From the NCBI GenBank assembly GCA_030442055.1, contig JAUJEB010000009.1, positions 1 through 64,000 of the forward strand: a stretch of 64,000 nucleotides of DNA. Reading direction: 5' to 3'. Shown here piece by piece: positions 9,059 to 18,785 of the stretch. Made by a program: the position numbers and the translations under genes. The DNA comes from Agaribacillus aureus. Its GTDB lineage: Bacteria > Bacteroidota > Bacteroidia > Cytophagales > Cyclobacteriaceae. The notes beneath the pieces were generated by a model, which was given only the letters and a program-made list of their open reading frames with translations, did no database searches and was not told the origin of the DNA. Positions within the stretch are counted from its first letter, which is position 1. Each line of letters starts with the position of its first letter.

Positions 9059-10342
9059 TTATCTTTCCTTATTGGAGGCAGATTTTTCCAGATCAAATAA
9101 ATCGTTAAGAACATCAATCAACGTCTCGGCTTCTCCTCTTTTGCAGGCGGCTTTAAGCTGCAAAACCGGCAGCTTGATAATTTTTTGCATCATGCTTTTG
9201 GTTAGCTTTTCTACCATTTTTGCCTGTTTTAGATCCGTCCCCTTCAAAAAACGGGCTATTTCCTCTTTTCGGATTTCTTCCAGCGCACCTTTAAGCTTGT
9301 TAATAGTCGGAGATACTACCATTTCATTTGACCAGGTAGAGAATTCGGCAATGGATTCTTTGATAATTTCTTTTACTCTCGGAATGGCCTTTATTCTTTT
9401 TTCCAATGCCGCATTAGCCTTGGATTTGATATCATCAATGTTGTAAAGGAGTGCGCCGGCGACGTTATCTACCTCATCTTCAATACTTCTGGGTACTGAT
9501 AAGTCAAAAAAGTATTTATAGCCCAATATATTTAAGTTTTCAACCATTTGCGCCGTGATAAAGGGCTCTTCCTTTGCAATAGAAGAAATTATTACATCCG
9601 CCTGATTGAGTTTGGACACGGCCTCGTTAAAGGGAATGGTACCAAATCCGCATTCGGCAGCCAGCTTTTCAGCCTTATGAGCTGTCCTGTTGGTGATGTA
9701 AATATGCTCAAACCCAGCATCCATCAAATTGCGGCAGACGTCTTCCCCAATTTCCCCAAGACCTAAAACAAGTACCGTCGGATTAATTATTTCAGCACCC
9801 AAATCTTTTACCATCTCCGCTGTGACGTAGGAAACGGAAGCTGCGCCGTCTCTAAAAGATGTTTCCTGAATTACCTTTTTGTTGGTAAAGAAAATAGTAT
9901 GCATCAACCGGTGCAAAAACGGTCCTGCCAGCCCGGCATCAGCGCTGGATTGATAGGCCCTTTTAACCTGATTGGAAATTTGTAAATCCCCAACAACCTG
10001 CGCTTCCAACCCAATGGCTACATTAAATAAATGTTGTACGGTCTGGTGATGATCATCTAAGTCGATGAAATACTTTTCATATTGGCCGATGTTGTCTACA
10101 TCGTTTTCCATGCCAATTAACCTGATGATTTCAGCGCTTTTGTTTTCCCCGGATTGATAATATACTTCTGTACGGTTACACGTGGAAAGTATTAATGCTT
10201 CGGAGATATTGCCAAATTCCTTAAAATATGAAAGCAGATGGCTAATCTGATCATTACCCAAGGCCATCAACTCCCTAATTTCGATAGGAGCCGTTTTGTG
10301 AGATATGGTAACCGCCCGGAAGTTGTTTTGCATAATACTCAT
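9059..10342 (-). CDS. hemA: Glutamyl-tRNA reductase
   Basis: HemA reduces glutamyl-tRNA to glutamate-1-semialdehyde with NADPH, the first committed step of C5-pathway haem synthesis. The N-terminal catalytic domain has the active-site Cys in STCNRTEVYY and the SHKTAPIEIREL motif. A Rossmann domain follows (VLGLGEIGEDV), then a helical dimerisation domain. The open frame extends to a TTG at 10348, but two ATGs at 10342 and 10333 follow at once; the protein proper starts MQNNFRAV or MSIMQNNF. It is a single gene without hem neighbours. Confidence 0.96.
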   Translation of the reverse strand: MSIMQNNFRAVTISHKTAPIEIRELMALGNDQISHLLSYFKEFGNISEALILSTCNRTEVYYQSGENKSAEIIRLIGMENDVDNIGQYEKYFIDLDDHHQTVQHLFNVAIGLEAQVVGDLQISNQVKRAYQSSADAGLAGPFLHRLMHTIFFTNKKVIQETSFRDGAASVSYVTAEMVKDLGAEIINPTVLVLGLGEIGEDVCRNLMDAGFEHIYITNRTAHKAEKLAAECGFGTIPFNEAVSKLNQADVIISSIAKEEPFITAQMVENLNILGYKYFFDLSVPRSIEDEVDNVAGALLYNIDDIKSKANAALEKRIKAIPRVKEIIKESIAEFSTWSNEMVVSPTINKLKGALEEIRKEEIARFLKGTDLKQAKMVEKLTKSMMQKIIKLPVLQLKAACKRGEAETLIDVLNDLFDLEKSASNKER

Positions 10343-10548
10343 TATCAACTTGCAAAAATAAAAGATATAGCGTCAAAATGAAACAAAGCCGCCAACTTAA
10401 TATTAATTTATAATTAATTTAAAAAGGGTTTTTTGCCGGTAAAATGCTACCCTGCTGTGGTAAACGGCCCGTATAAAGTAATGCGCTCGAGAGAATAACC
10501 AGAATACCTGTTTCAATTAATTGATAAAAATTTTAATTTAGAACTTTT

Positions 10549-11469
10549 ATGTTTGATAAACTGAAATTTTGGATCAGAAGTTACTTTGGTTTTTCGCGAA
10601 CTGAAGCAAATGGTTTTTTGGTCTTAGCTACTTTATTTCCGGTTGTGTTGTTTTTACCAGCTTTACTGAAAGTCATTGTTGATCAAAATACCGCCCCTGT
10701 TATTGTTCACACGAGGCAGATGGATAGTTTGGTGTCGATAATGGAGAAGAAAATTGCCGCTGTCAAAACGACGAAAAAGGCCGCTGATAGCCGGCAGAAG
10801 ATAGTATTAACAACGTTTAATCCAAATGATATCGATTACCAGGGTTTATTGGCTTTAGGTTTGTCCGGTGGCGTGGCGAAAAGAGTTATTAACTACCGGG
10901 AAAAGGGCGGTAAATTTTTGATAAAACAGGATTTTAAAAAGATTTACGGTCTAAGAGAAAAGCAATTTGAGCTACTGAAGCCCTACATTGATTTGCCGGA
11001 TGTTATTGCAGCCGCTAAAGAAAAACAAGTGCCTGCTAGTCGACCGCCAGGTCTCCATAAAGAAATAAGTGATCTATTCGATTTGAATGAAGCTGATACC
11101 ATTCAATTTAAATCGATTTATGGGATTGGAAGTAAGCTGTCGGCCCGTATTATAAAATTCAGAAACAGATTAGGAGGATTTGTTGCTGTTGAACAAATTG
11201 GCGAAGTCTACGGGTTATCAGAAGAGGTATTTAAAACAATACAAAAACGAGGATTTGTCAGCGACCGGTTTCGTCCGGAATTAATTGACATTAACAGGGC
11301 AGATGCAGCCAGCATAAGTAAGCATCCTTACATTTCATACAAAATGGCGATGCAAATTGTCAAATACAGAGAGCAACATGGTATATTTGACAATCTGAAG
11401 CAGCTTATGAATATTCATATAATAGATGAGCAAAAGTACAAAAAAATAAATCCCTACCTTACCTTATAA
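10549..11469 (+). CDS. Helix-hairpin-helix (ComEA-like) membrane-anchored protein
   Basis: This 306-residue protein has one membrane segment near residues 22-42 and then three helix-hairpin-helix regions. These lie at about 95-145 (YQGLLALGLSGGVAKRVINYREKGGKF), about 175-225 (IYGIGSKLSARIIKFRNRLGGF) and about 245-300 (PYISYKMAMQIVKYREQHGIF). ComEA proteins bind incoming DNA during natural transformation, but three HhH units and the FGFSRTEANGFLVL N-terminus suit the Bacteroidota variant, whose function is untested. It is followed by a large helicase 65 bp downstream on the same strand. Confidence 0.85.
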   Translation: MFDKLKFWIRSYFGFSRTEANGFLVLATLFPVVLFLPALLKVIVDQNTAPVIVHTRQMDSLVSIMEKKIAAVKTTKKAADSRQKIVLTTFNPNDIDYQGLLALGLSGGVAKRVINYREKGGKFLIKQDFKKIYGLREKQFELLKPYIDLPDVIAAAKEKQVPASRPPGLHKEISDLFDLNEADTIQFKSIYGIGSKLSARIIKFRNRLGGFVAVEQIGEVYGLSEEVFKTIQKRGFVSDRFRPELIDINRADAASISKHPYISYKMAMQIVKYREQHGIFDNLKQLMNIHIIDEQKYKKINPYLTL

Positions 11470-11534
11470 AATATTCGTATCTAATTCTTAGTTATTAAAA
11501 GATCAAATAAGTACCATTAAGGAACAACAAGTTC

Positions 11535-14500
11535 ATGCGACAAATTCTTCAATCTTATCTGAGAAAACTCACCAACCTATCTACCAACAATAGGTCTTTG
11601 TTTTTACTGAGATTGACAAATAATCATTTCCTGGATTTGCACGAACTGGATTTTATTAATGATTCCCCCTCATTTGCTATTATAGAGTCATTGTTAACGC
11701 TTAATTCAAAGATTACCATCTGCCGGGAGTCTGACAGCAGGCACGAGGCTACTAACATTATTAGTCAGCAACTGAAAAAAATTAACAGGACAGAAAAATT
11801 TATATATGAAGAACGTGGGGCCAAGGATCTGTATGTGGCATGGCCCTTTGTAACAGGCAAATTTAAGGACGGGACCTCGGTAAGGGCACCGCTCATATTT
11901 TTCCCGGTAAACCTGGAGTTAAAGGATGGTAAATGGATGCTTTCATCCAGAAAGGAGGTAAATGTTACCTTCAATAAAAGTTTTATCCTCGCCTATGCTT
12001 ATTATAACCAGGTCAAGCTGGATGAGACACTAATTGATTATAATTTTGAAGAAAGGTTTGAAGATAGCAGGGAATTCAGGGTTCTTGTGTATAACCTGTT
12101 GAAGGATAGTAATCTTGAAATAAATTTCAACCAGGAGAATTTTTCGGATCAGTTAAGGTCATTTGAGATTTTCAAGAAGAAGGATTTTGAGGCGCAATAT
12201 AAAAATGGTAACCTGAAACTTATGCCTGAGGCTGTCCTTGGTATATTCCCACAGGCGGGTTCATATATTGTACCGGATTACCTGGATTTGATTGAAAGGC
12301 CTTATGTGCCAGATTTGGAGGAGTTTTTTGCGAAAAGATCGATAGAAGATGAGTCAACAGGGAAAGAAGCCCATGCAGATATTTACAGATTTTTAAATAA
12401 GGTTAAGGAAGAGCAGACCTTTACACCCTACACGTTGGATGCCTATCAGGAAAATGCCCTAAAAGCGGTCAAAAAGGGTAATTCTTTAGTGATCCAGGGG
12501 CCACCGGGTACGGGTAAATCGCAATTGATATGTAATCTAATATCGGATTTTATCGCCCGGGGGAAGAAGGTGCTGGTCGTTTGTCAAAAAAGGGCTGCCT
12601 TAGATGTTGTATATCGCCGCCTGGAAGAAAAAGGCTTATCTGAGTTTATCGCCCTGGTTCACGATTTTAAGAATGACAGACGGGCAATTTATGAGCAAAT
12701 TGGGAGCCAGGTAGATAAATTATATGAATACAAGCTTAAAAACAATAGCCTGGATTCCATCCAGATGGAAAGGAAATTCCTGCAAAGCAGTCGCCGGATA
12801 GATCAGATCAATGAAGAGTTTGAAGAATATAAATTCGCACTGTTTAACGAAGAAGAGTGCGGTATATCAGCGAAAGAGCTGTACCTGACCAGCGAATTGG
12901 ACGAAGAGTCCATTAACCTTAAACAGGAATATCGTTTTTTTAAGTTTGACACCCTTGATGAAACTTTAAGAAAATTCAAAAACTACTTTAGCTATGCCCT
13001 GGAATTTGACCGCCAGGGTCATCCATGGTATGGAAGAAAAAGTTTTAAAGACTTTGGCATCGCCGATCAAAAAAAGATCAGCGAGATTATTAATGCTATC
13101 CCTAAATATCAGCTTGAAGTTTCGGAACAGGCGCAAAAGATTATCAATAGCACGGTAAAGATAGAAGATTGCGAAGCCGCCTTATATAAGGAAAAAGAGA
13201 TCCAAAAGCTCGTTGATACCTTAAAACACGAGTTGGTATACAAGTACTTTCAACATATGATGTCGACTGACAAGGTAGATATGGATCTTTTGTGGTTGAC
13301 CAATACCGAGCGCGTATTGCTGGACTGTTTTAAAGGTGAAGGCCCTGAGGTCAGTCTTAAAGCTTCAGAGCTGGGGCAATTTCAGGAGGTATTACAACGC
13401 GCTATTGCCAGCAGGAAAAACATTTTTAAATCCCTCTATTGGCAACTGTTTTCGAAGGATAAGTTTTGGATTAAGCGCGTGATCGTTGCTAATGATATCA
13501 CCAGCGATAAAAAAACGCTCAATATTTTAATTGAGAAAATGGATAATCGCTTAAATTTTGAACACAATTTAAGCAAGTTGAAAGAATGTGAGTGGTTAAT
13601 TGATATACCGGAGGGATTTAGAAAGGCAGATTTTCAGTCATGGTTTTATGATCAGAAATCAGCACTGGCTTCAAAACTGGCTTTTGCCACCATGAGAAAT
13701 TTTAAGGCTTATTTCAATGTCTTAAAATTGGATTACGCTGAATTGAAATCGCGCATCGAGTCGTTGTTGGAATTATTTAAAAAGGTGGTAGCGCAAAAAC
13801 AGATATGGTTGGAATATCTGACACCGTTTCAAATAAATCATATTATTGAGAATTCCGATCATGGAGATCTGTTGGATAAATCGCTAAAAAAAGATTTCGA
13901 TGCTATTTGCGAATTTGACCAGTTGAGCGCCAGTTTGGAAAACCATGAGAGGCAGGTCATTGATAAACTCATGGAATCCACAGAGAGCCCCCAACTGGAA
14001 AATTTGTTGTCGCTTTTTGAAAACAGTCTGCGATTAACCTGGCTGGATCACATTGAAACCAAATATCCGATATTAAGATCAGTGTCGTCCCGGAAGTTTG
14101 AGCAAATGGAGCTGGAACTGCAGGATAACGTGCAGGAGAAGCTGAATATCAGCAGGCATATTCTCTTGCTTAAAATCCGTGAAATTACCTACGAGGATGC
14201 TCAATACAATCGCCTGAATAATATGATTACCTTCAAGGATTTGTATCATCAGGTAACCAAGAAGCGCAAAATTTGGCCTATTCGCAAGGTCATAGCCAAT
14301 TTTTCAGATGAGTTATTCCGGCTGGTACCTTGTTGGATGTCATCGCCAGAGTCTGTGTCAGCCCTGTTTCCAATGGAAGAATTTTTTGACCTGGTGATCT
14401 TTGATGAAGCGTCCCAATGCTTTGCCGAAAAAGGGATTCCCGCCATGTACCGGGGAAAACAGATTGTGGTAGCCGGGGATGAAAAACAGTTAAGACCCAA

Positions 14501-15566
14501 TGATCTCTATAAAGTCCGGTGGGAAGAAGAAGCTGAAGAAGATATTGCGGAGCTGGAATTGGACTCACTGCTTGAGTTGTCCGCCAAGCATTTAATGCAA
14601 TTACAATTGCAGGGTCACTACAGAAGTAAATCTCTGGATCTTATAGATTTTTCCAATAAGCATTTTTATGATGGTAATTTAAAGTTACTTCCTGATTTTA
14701 AGGATATTAACTATCCCGAACCACCCATTCAATACGTAAAAGTGGATGGTACCTGGAAGAATAATATCAATCATGTCGAAGCTCAGCGCGTTGTTGACCT
14801 GGTAAAAGATCTTTTAAAGGATCAACCTGAGAAAGAAATTGGTGTCGTTACTTTTAATGTAAAACAGCAATATCACATATTGGATTTGCTTGATGCCGCC
14901 TCGGCCGAGGAAAACTGGAAAGTTCCTGACACGTTCTTTGTGAAGAATATTGAGAACGTTCAGGGCGATGAGAAAGATATCATTATATTTTCGACGGCCT
15001 ATGGCCCCGATGAAAAAGGGAAAATCATGATGCACTTTGGCAGTCTGAATGCTGTTGGCGGAGAAAACAGGTTAAATGTAGCCATTACCAGGGCCAGGGA
15101 AAAAATATATATTGTAAGCAGTCTGATACCTTCTCAGCTGAAGGCGGAGGACAGTAAAAATGAAGGTCCCAAACTCCTTAAAAAATACCTGCAGTTTGCC
15201 TGGGACGTTTCCGAAGGGAGCTTTACGCCGCAACAAAGGATGAGCAAGGCATACCACATCGATTGGTTTTTAAAATCTAAAATTAACGAGATGGCTACGG
15301 AGATGGACAGCAAATTTGAGCTGGCCAATGAATTGCCGTTTTCCGACCTTTCGGTCAAGCAGGGAAATCAATACAAAGGCCTGGTGCTTACCGACGACGA
15401 TATTTACCATGAAAGTATCTCCGTGAAAGAACCTCATGTGTACAAACCACTGATCCTCGATAGCAAAAATTGGGATTTTATCACATTTACCAGCCGGCAA
15501 TTCTGGCAAAATAAGGAGGAAATGAAAGAAAAATTAATGCGGTTTTTAAATAAGCTTGAATCCTAG
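11535..15566 (+). CDS. Large SF1 (Upf1/DNA2-like, AAA_11/AAA_12) helicase
   Basis: This 1343-residue ATPase has an N-terminal part (about 1-250) resembling the DUF4011-type leader (LTNLSTNNRSLFLL). Walker A is GPPGTGKS near residue 322. A 600-residue helical insertion lies between the two motor halves. The C-terminal motor half has Walker B (VIFDEASQC, about 955), GDEKQLRP (about 981), GHYRSKS (about 1033) and VAITRAREKIYIVSS (about 1183). These motifs define the Upf1-like SF1B helicases (COG1112). The substrate is not evident. Related proteins occur both in housekeeping DNA/RNA repair and in defence systems; the neighbours here are housekeeping. It ends only 7 bp from the stop of gldH on the other strand. 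Confidence 0.85.
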   Translation: MRQILQSYLRKLTNLSTNNRSLFLLRLTNNHFLDLHELDFINDSPSFAIIESLLTLNSKITICRESDSRHEATNIISQQLKKINRTEKFIYEERGAKDLYVAWPFVTGKFKDGTSVRAPLIFFPVNLELKDGKWMLSSRKEVNVTFNKSFILAYAYYNQVKLDETLIDYNFEERFEDSREFRVLVYNLLKDSNLEINFNQENFSDQLRSFEIFKKKDFEAQYKNGNLKLMPEAVLGIFPQAGSYIVPDYLDLIERPYVPDLEEFFAKRSIEDESTGKEAHADIYRFLNKVKEEQTFTPYTLDAYQENALKAVKKGNSLVIQGPPGTGKSQLICNLISDFIARGKKVLVVCQKRAALDVVYRRLEEKGLSEFIALVHDFKNDRRAIYEQIGSQVDKLYEYKLKNNSLDSIQMERKFLQSSRRIDQINEEFEEYKFALFNEEECGISAKELYLTSELDEESINLKQEYRFFKFDTLDETLRKFKNYFSYALEFDRQGHPWYGRKSFKDFGIADQKKISEIINAIPKYQLEVSEQAQKIINSTVKIEDCEAALYKEKEIQKLVDTLKHELVYKYFQHMMSTDKVDMDLLWLTNTERVLLDCFKGEGPEVSLKASELGQFQEVLQRAIASRKNIFKSLYWQLFSKDKFWIKRVIVANDITSDKKTLNILIEKMDNRLNFEHNLSKLKECEWLIDIPEGFRKADFQSWFYDQKSALASKLAFATMRNFKAYFNVLKLDYAELKSRIESLLELFKKVVAQKQIWLEYLTPFQINHIIENSDHGDLLDKSLKKDFDAICEFDQLSASLENHERQVIDKLMESTESPQLENLLSLFENSLRLTWLDHIETKYPILRSVSSRKFEQMELELQDNVQEKLNISRHILLLKIREITYEDAQYNRLNNMITFKDLYHQVTKKRKIWPIRKVIANFSDELFRLVPCWMSSPESVSALFPMEEFFDLVIFDEASQCFAEKGIPAMYRGKQIVVAGDEKQLRPNDLYKVRWEEEAEEDIAELELDSLLELSAKHLMQLQLQGHYRSKSLDLIDFSNKHFYDGNLKLLPDFKDINYPEPPIQYVKVDGTWKNNINHVEAQRVVDLVKDLLKDQPEKEIGVVTFNVKQQYHILDLLDAASAEENWKVPDTFFVKNIENVQGDEKDIIIFSTAYGPDEKGKIMMHFGSLNAVGGENRLNVAITRAREKIYIVSSLIPSQLKAEDSKNEGPKLLKKYLQFAWDVSEGSFTPQQRMSKAYHIDWFLKSKINEMATEMDSKFELANELPFSDLSVKQGNQYKGLVLTDDDIYHESISVKEPHVYKPLILDSKNWDFITFTSRQFWQNKEEMKEKLMRFLNKLES

Positions 15567-15573
15567 CGCTGAA

Positions 15574-16056
15574 TTATTCATTACTGAATCGCTCTACCCG
15601 TATGCCTATGGAAAGGATATCGGGCAAGGTATCTCTTCTCATGAATTGCTGGACTTTGAAAACATATTTTCCAGGGCGATCGAATGAATAATTTTCGATA
15701 GAGAGCACCTGTATATCAAAGATATCTCCCAAGCCATTGCCAAGAGGCTCTCCTGTTTTTTCATCAAAGATATTCATGTTTTGCAACTTGGATGATAATT
15801 CATTGCCCTTATCATCCTCCAGCGTATAGGTGAGAAATAAATTGTGAAAGGGGAACGAGACGGTATTTCTTATGTTATAATAAATGTTGTAGGATTGCTG
15901 TGGCTCGACGATTTCAAATTCAAAATGCTTAATATCATCCTTGGCCCATTTTCCTTTTTCAATATCGATATTCTGCTCAAACACTCGCTGATTGTCACAT
16001 GCGCTGAGGCCAAAAAGTGAAATCGCCAGGCTAAAAATAATAGGTCTGAATTTCAT
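15574..16056 (-). CDS. gldH: Gliding motility lipoprotein GldH
   Basis: This 160-residue lipoprotein has a signal peptide ending in lipobox FGLSAC (Cys20). The body matches GldH: KHFEFEIVEPQQSYNIYYNIRNTVSFPFHNLFLTY and LGDIFDIQVLSIENYSF. GldH is needed for gliding motility in Flavobacterium johnsoniae and acts on the inner face of the envelope. Its ATG shares one base with the ricT stop (TAATG overlap at 16054-16058), so it is translationally coupled to ricT. This order is common in Bacteroidota. Confidence 0.93.
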   Translation of the reverse strand: MKFRPIIFSLAISLFGLSACDNQRVFEQNIDIEKGKWAKDDIKHFEFEIVEPQQSYNIYYNIRNTVSFPFHNLFLTYTLEDDKGNELSSKLQNMNIFDEKTGEPLGNGLGDIFDIQVLSIENYSFDRPGKYVFKVQQFMRRDTLPDILSIGIRVERFSNE

Positions 16057-17195
16057 TATTTACTTTGTTGTGGACGACTCTTTCTTCTGTTTCTGTTTTT
16101 TCTTTTCTTTTTCTTGCCTGTTTTTTGTTTGAATTTCTTATCCATTCGCACCAAGTCACTGTTTAACAATGTTTCCTCCTCCAACTGTGACTGGAAATCT
16201 TCCTGCAAAGAGGAAGGTCTTTTTCCGGAGCTGTTTAGCTTGATGATTTCCTCCACTCTCCTAGCCGGCACGGGATACCAGGAGTTTTCATTTTCATATC
16301 CAAACCACATAATTTTTCTGAAGATATCTGTTTTTTGCAGTTTCGCCTCTCCCTTTTCTGTGAGTAATGGCCGGTCGAGTTGTGGAATGTCTTTCAGCGC
16401 ATCCATATAAGTCTCCAGCTCATAGTTAAGGCAGCACTTTAACCGGCCACATTGTCCAGACAATTTGCTTGGATTCAGGGAAAGGTTTTGATAACGTGCG
16501 GCCGAGGTAGAAACACTTTTAAACTCCCCTAGCCAGGTAGAACAACATAACTCTCTGCCACATGACCCAATTCCGCCCAGCCTTCCGGCTTCCTGTCTCA
16601 GGCTTATCTGTCTCATTTCAACCCTGATTTTAAACTCGCTGGCCAGTGTCTTTATTAACTCCCTGAAATCTACGCGGTCCTCCGCAGAATAGTAGAATGT
16701 AGCTTTGGTATTATCGGCTTGATATTCAATGTCGGATAATTTCATCGACAGGCTGTGCATTTGGATAATTTCACGGGTACGATAAAGGGTGGGCATTTCC
16801 CTTTTTTTCACTTCCTCGAGTTTTTGCAGATCCTTATCCGTTGCCAGGCGATAAATCTTCCGAATATCACCGTTGTTTTCTATTTTTTTTCGTTGCATTT
16901 GCAAGCGAACCAGCTCCCCTTGTAATGAAACATAGCCAATATGGTGACCGTTAGGCACATCTACCACCACCGCGTCCCCGGTGGTAAGGTCAAGCCTGTC
17001 GGGATTTCTAAAAAAGTCTTTTCGTCCCCCCTTAAACCTGACTTCCACTACATCAAACTGATTGGCAGTTGGCATTTCCATATTGGAAAGCCAATCAAAT
17101 ACGTTCATCTTATTGCATCCTCCGGTCAAACAACCTCCATTGTTTTTACATCCGGCCACCGCGGTACCACTGCTACATGATTTACATCCAGACAT
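16056..17195 (-). CDS. ricT: PSP1-family protein RicT (YaaT-like)
   Basis: This 379-residue protein has a Cys-rich N-terminus (Cys4, 7, 16, 22, 27). The PSP1 core follows, with RDKDLQKLEEVKKRE-like helices, VDFRELIKTLASEFKIRVEMRQISLRQEAGRLGGIG and two Cys pairs in SCGRELCC and CGRLKCCLNYE. A Lys/Arg-rich tail ends it. In Bacillus the homologous RicT/YaaT belongs to the Fe-S Ric complex that controls RNA processing by RNase Y. In Bacteroidota it is regularly placed before gldH. The function in this group is inferred from the family only. Confidence 0.92.
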   Translation of the reverse strand: MSGCKSCSSGTAVAGCKNNGGCLTGGCNKMNVFDWLSNMEMPTANQFDVVEVRFKGGRKDFFRNPDRLDLTTGDAVVVDVPNGHHIGYVSLQGELVRLQMQRKKIENNGDIRKIYRLATDKDLQKLEEVKKREMPTLYRTREIIQMHSLSMKLSDIEYQADNTKATFYYSAEDRVDFRELIKTLASEFKIRVEMRQISLRQEAGRLGGIGSCGRELCCSTWLGEFKSVSTSAARYQNLSLNPSKLSGQCGRLKCCLNYELETYMDALKDIPQLDRPLLTEKGEAKLQKTDIFRKIMWFGYENENSWYPVPARRVEEIIKLNSSGKRPSSLQEDFQSQLEEETLLNSDLVRMDKKFKQKTGKKKKRKNRNRRKSRPQQSK

Positions 17196-17376
17196 GACGT
17201 CCTCTCTATATTTATACTTTTCCCGTGAGGGAAAAAGATAGGTTCAAAACTTTACATCTGCCTAAATTTAGTCTTAAAAAAAACAATTTCAAATTCGAGG
17301 CAATTTAAAATTAAGGTGACCGCCGGGCCATTCCGAACTGACCACTGGATTGCCGGCGTCATTCACGGCTGGGGGT

Positions 17377-18666
17377 TTAGCCGTTAAACCGGAGAATATC
17401 CTGGCCAATATCTTTTCGGAAGTTTGCCTTTTCCCAATTAATTTTATCCACATCCCGGTAAGTCTTTTCAAGACATTCGCTTAGGGTCTTATCCATGCCT
17501 GTGATAGCCAGTACGCGCCCCCCGCTGGTGAGTACCTGGTTTTCTTCATTGAATTTTGTGCCGGCATGAAATACCGTCGTTTCCTTTGTCAAATCGATAC
17601 CAGATATGGGAAAACCTTTGTCGTAACTTCCGGGATATCCCCCCGACACCATCACCACGGTAGTGGCTGTTTCCGGGTTGATCTGGATCTGTTGGTCATC
17701 CAGCTTACCACTTGCGGCGGCCTCCAAAAGATCGACCAGATCATTTTGAATTCTGGGCAGGACGGCTTGTGTTTCAGGGTCGCCCATTCTCACATTGTAT
17801 TCTATGACATATGGATCGCCTCCTACATTCATCAACCCAATAAAAATGAAGCCGCAATAGTCAACGCCATCGTCGCTAAGTCCGGCGATGGTGGGTTGGA
17901 TGATCCTTTCTTCTACTTTTGTCATGAAGTTGGCATCGGCGAATGGTACCGGGGAAACGGCCCCCATGCCTCCCGTATTGGGTCCGGAGTCGTTTTCGCC
18001 AATTCTTTTATAATCCTTGGCCTCTGGTAAGATGACATAATGCTTGCCATCTGTCAACACGAAAACCGACAATTCAATGCCCGAGAGAAATTCTTCGATT
18101 ACCACCTTGGCCCCGGCTTCTCCAAACCGCTCGTCTACCAACATTTCTTCCAGGACCCGGGCGGCCTCCTCTCTCTCCTGGGCGATGATGACCCCCTTTC
18201 CAGCGGCAAGCCCGTCGGCCTTGAGTACGATAGGAAGCGGCAGGCTTTGAATGTGATGCAGCCCCTCCTGCAGCGATTCTTTTGTGAAAGTTCGCGATCC
18301 GGCTGTGGGGATGTTATTTTTTTGCATAAAATCCTTGGCAAAATCCTTACTTCCTTCCAGCTGCGCTCCCTTTTTGTCAGGGCCAATGATCTTGATATGG
18401 CTGAGTTCTGGTGCTGTTTTAAAATAATCGGTAATTCCCTTGACCAGCGGTACCTCCGGACCAACTACTATCATCGATACATTATTTTCCAATGCAAAAT
18501 TTCCTATATCCGCAAAGTTGTCAACAGCTATGTTGACGTTTTGCCCCAGGCTTGCTGTGCCTGCATTGCCCGGTAATACAAATAGTTTTTCACATTTTTG
18601 GCTTTGCTTAATTTTCCAGGACAAAGCGTGTTCCCGTCCACCGGAACCAATAATAAGTATATTCAT
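17377..18666 (-). CDS. purD: Phosphoribosylamine--glycine ligase (GARS)
   Basis: PurD joins glycine to phosphoribosylamine with ATP, step 2 of purine synthesis. The full-length protein (429 residues) has the N-terminal GSGGREHALSWKI motif, the ATP-grasp core (LKADGLAAGKGVIIA; VIEEFLSGIELSVFVLTDG) and the conserved NVRMGDPETQAVLPR. It is a single gene; no other pur gene is nearby. Confidence 0.98.
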   Translation of the reverse strand: MNILIIGSGGREHALSWKIKQSQKCEKLFVLPGNAGTASLGQNVNIAVDNFADIGNFALENNVSMIVVGPEVPLVKGITDYFKTAPELSHIKIIGPDKKGAQLEGSKDFAKDFMQKNNIPTAGSRTFTKESLQEGLHHIQSLPLPIVLKADGLAAGKGVIIAQEREEAARVLEEMLVDERFGEAGAKVVIEEFLSGIELSVFVLTDGKHYVILPEAKDYKRIGENDSGPNTGGMGAVSPVPFADANFMTKVEERIIQPTIAGLSDDGVDYCGFIFIGLMNVGGDPYVIEYNVRMGDPETQAVLPRIQNDLVDLLEAAASGKLDDQQIQINPETATTVVMVSGGYPGSYDKGFPISGIDLTKETTVFHAGTKFNEENQVLTSGGRVLAITGMDKTLSECLEKTYRDVDKINWEKANFRKDIGQDILRFNG

Positions 18667-18785
18667 AATAGATGGAAGAAATAAAATTTGGTCAAAAATA
18701 CTTTAATAAAAGTTTTTTCCAAGTTGGAAAGAAAGATATGTGACCGGATACGGGGTTAAAATTTTAAGGACAAATAACCGGGAGT

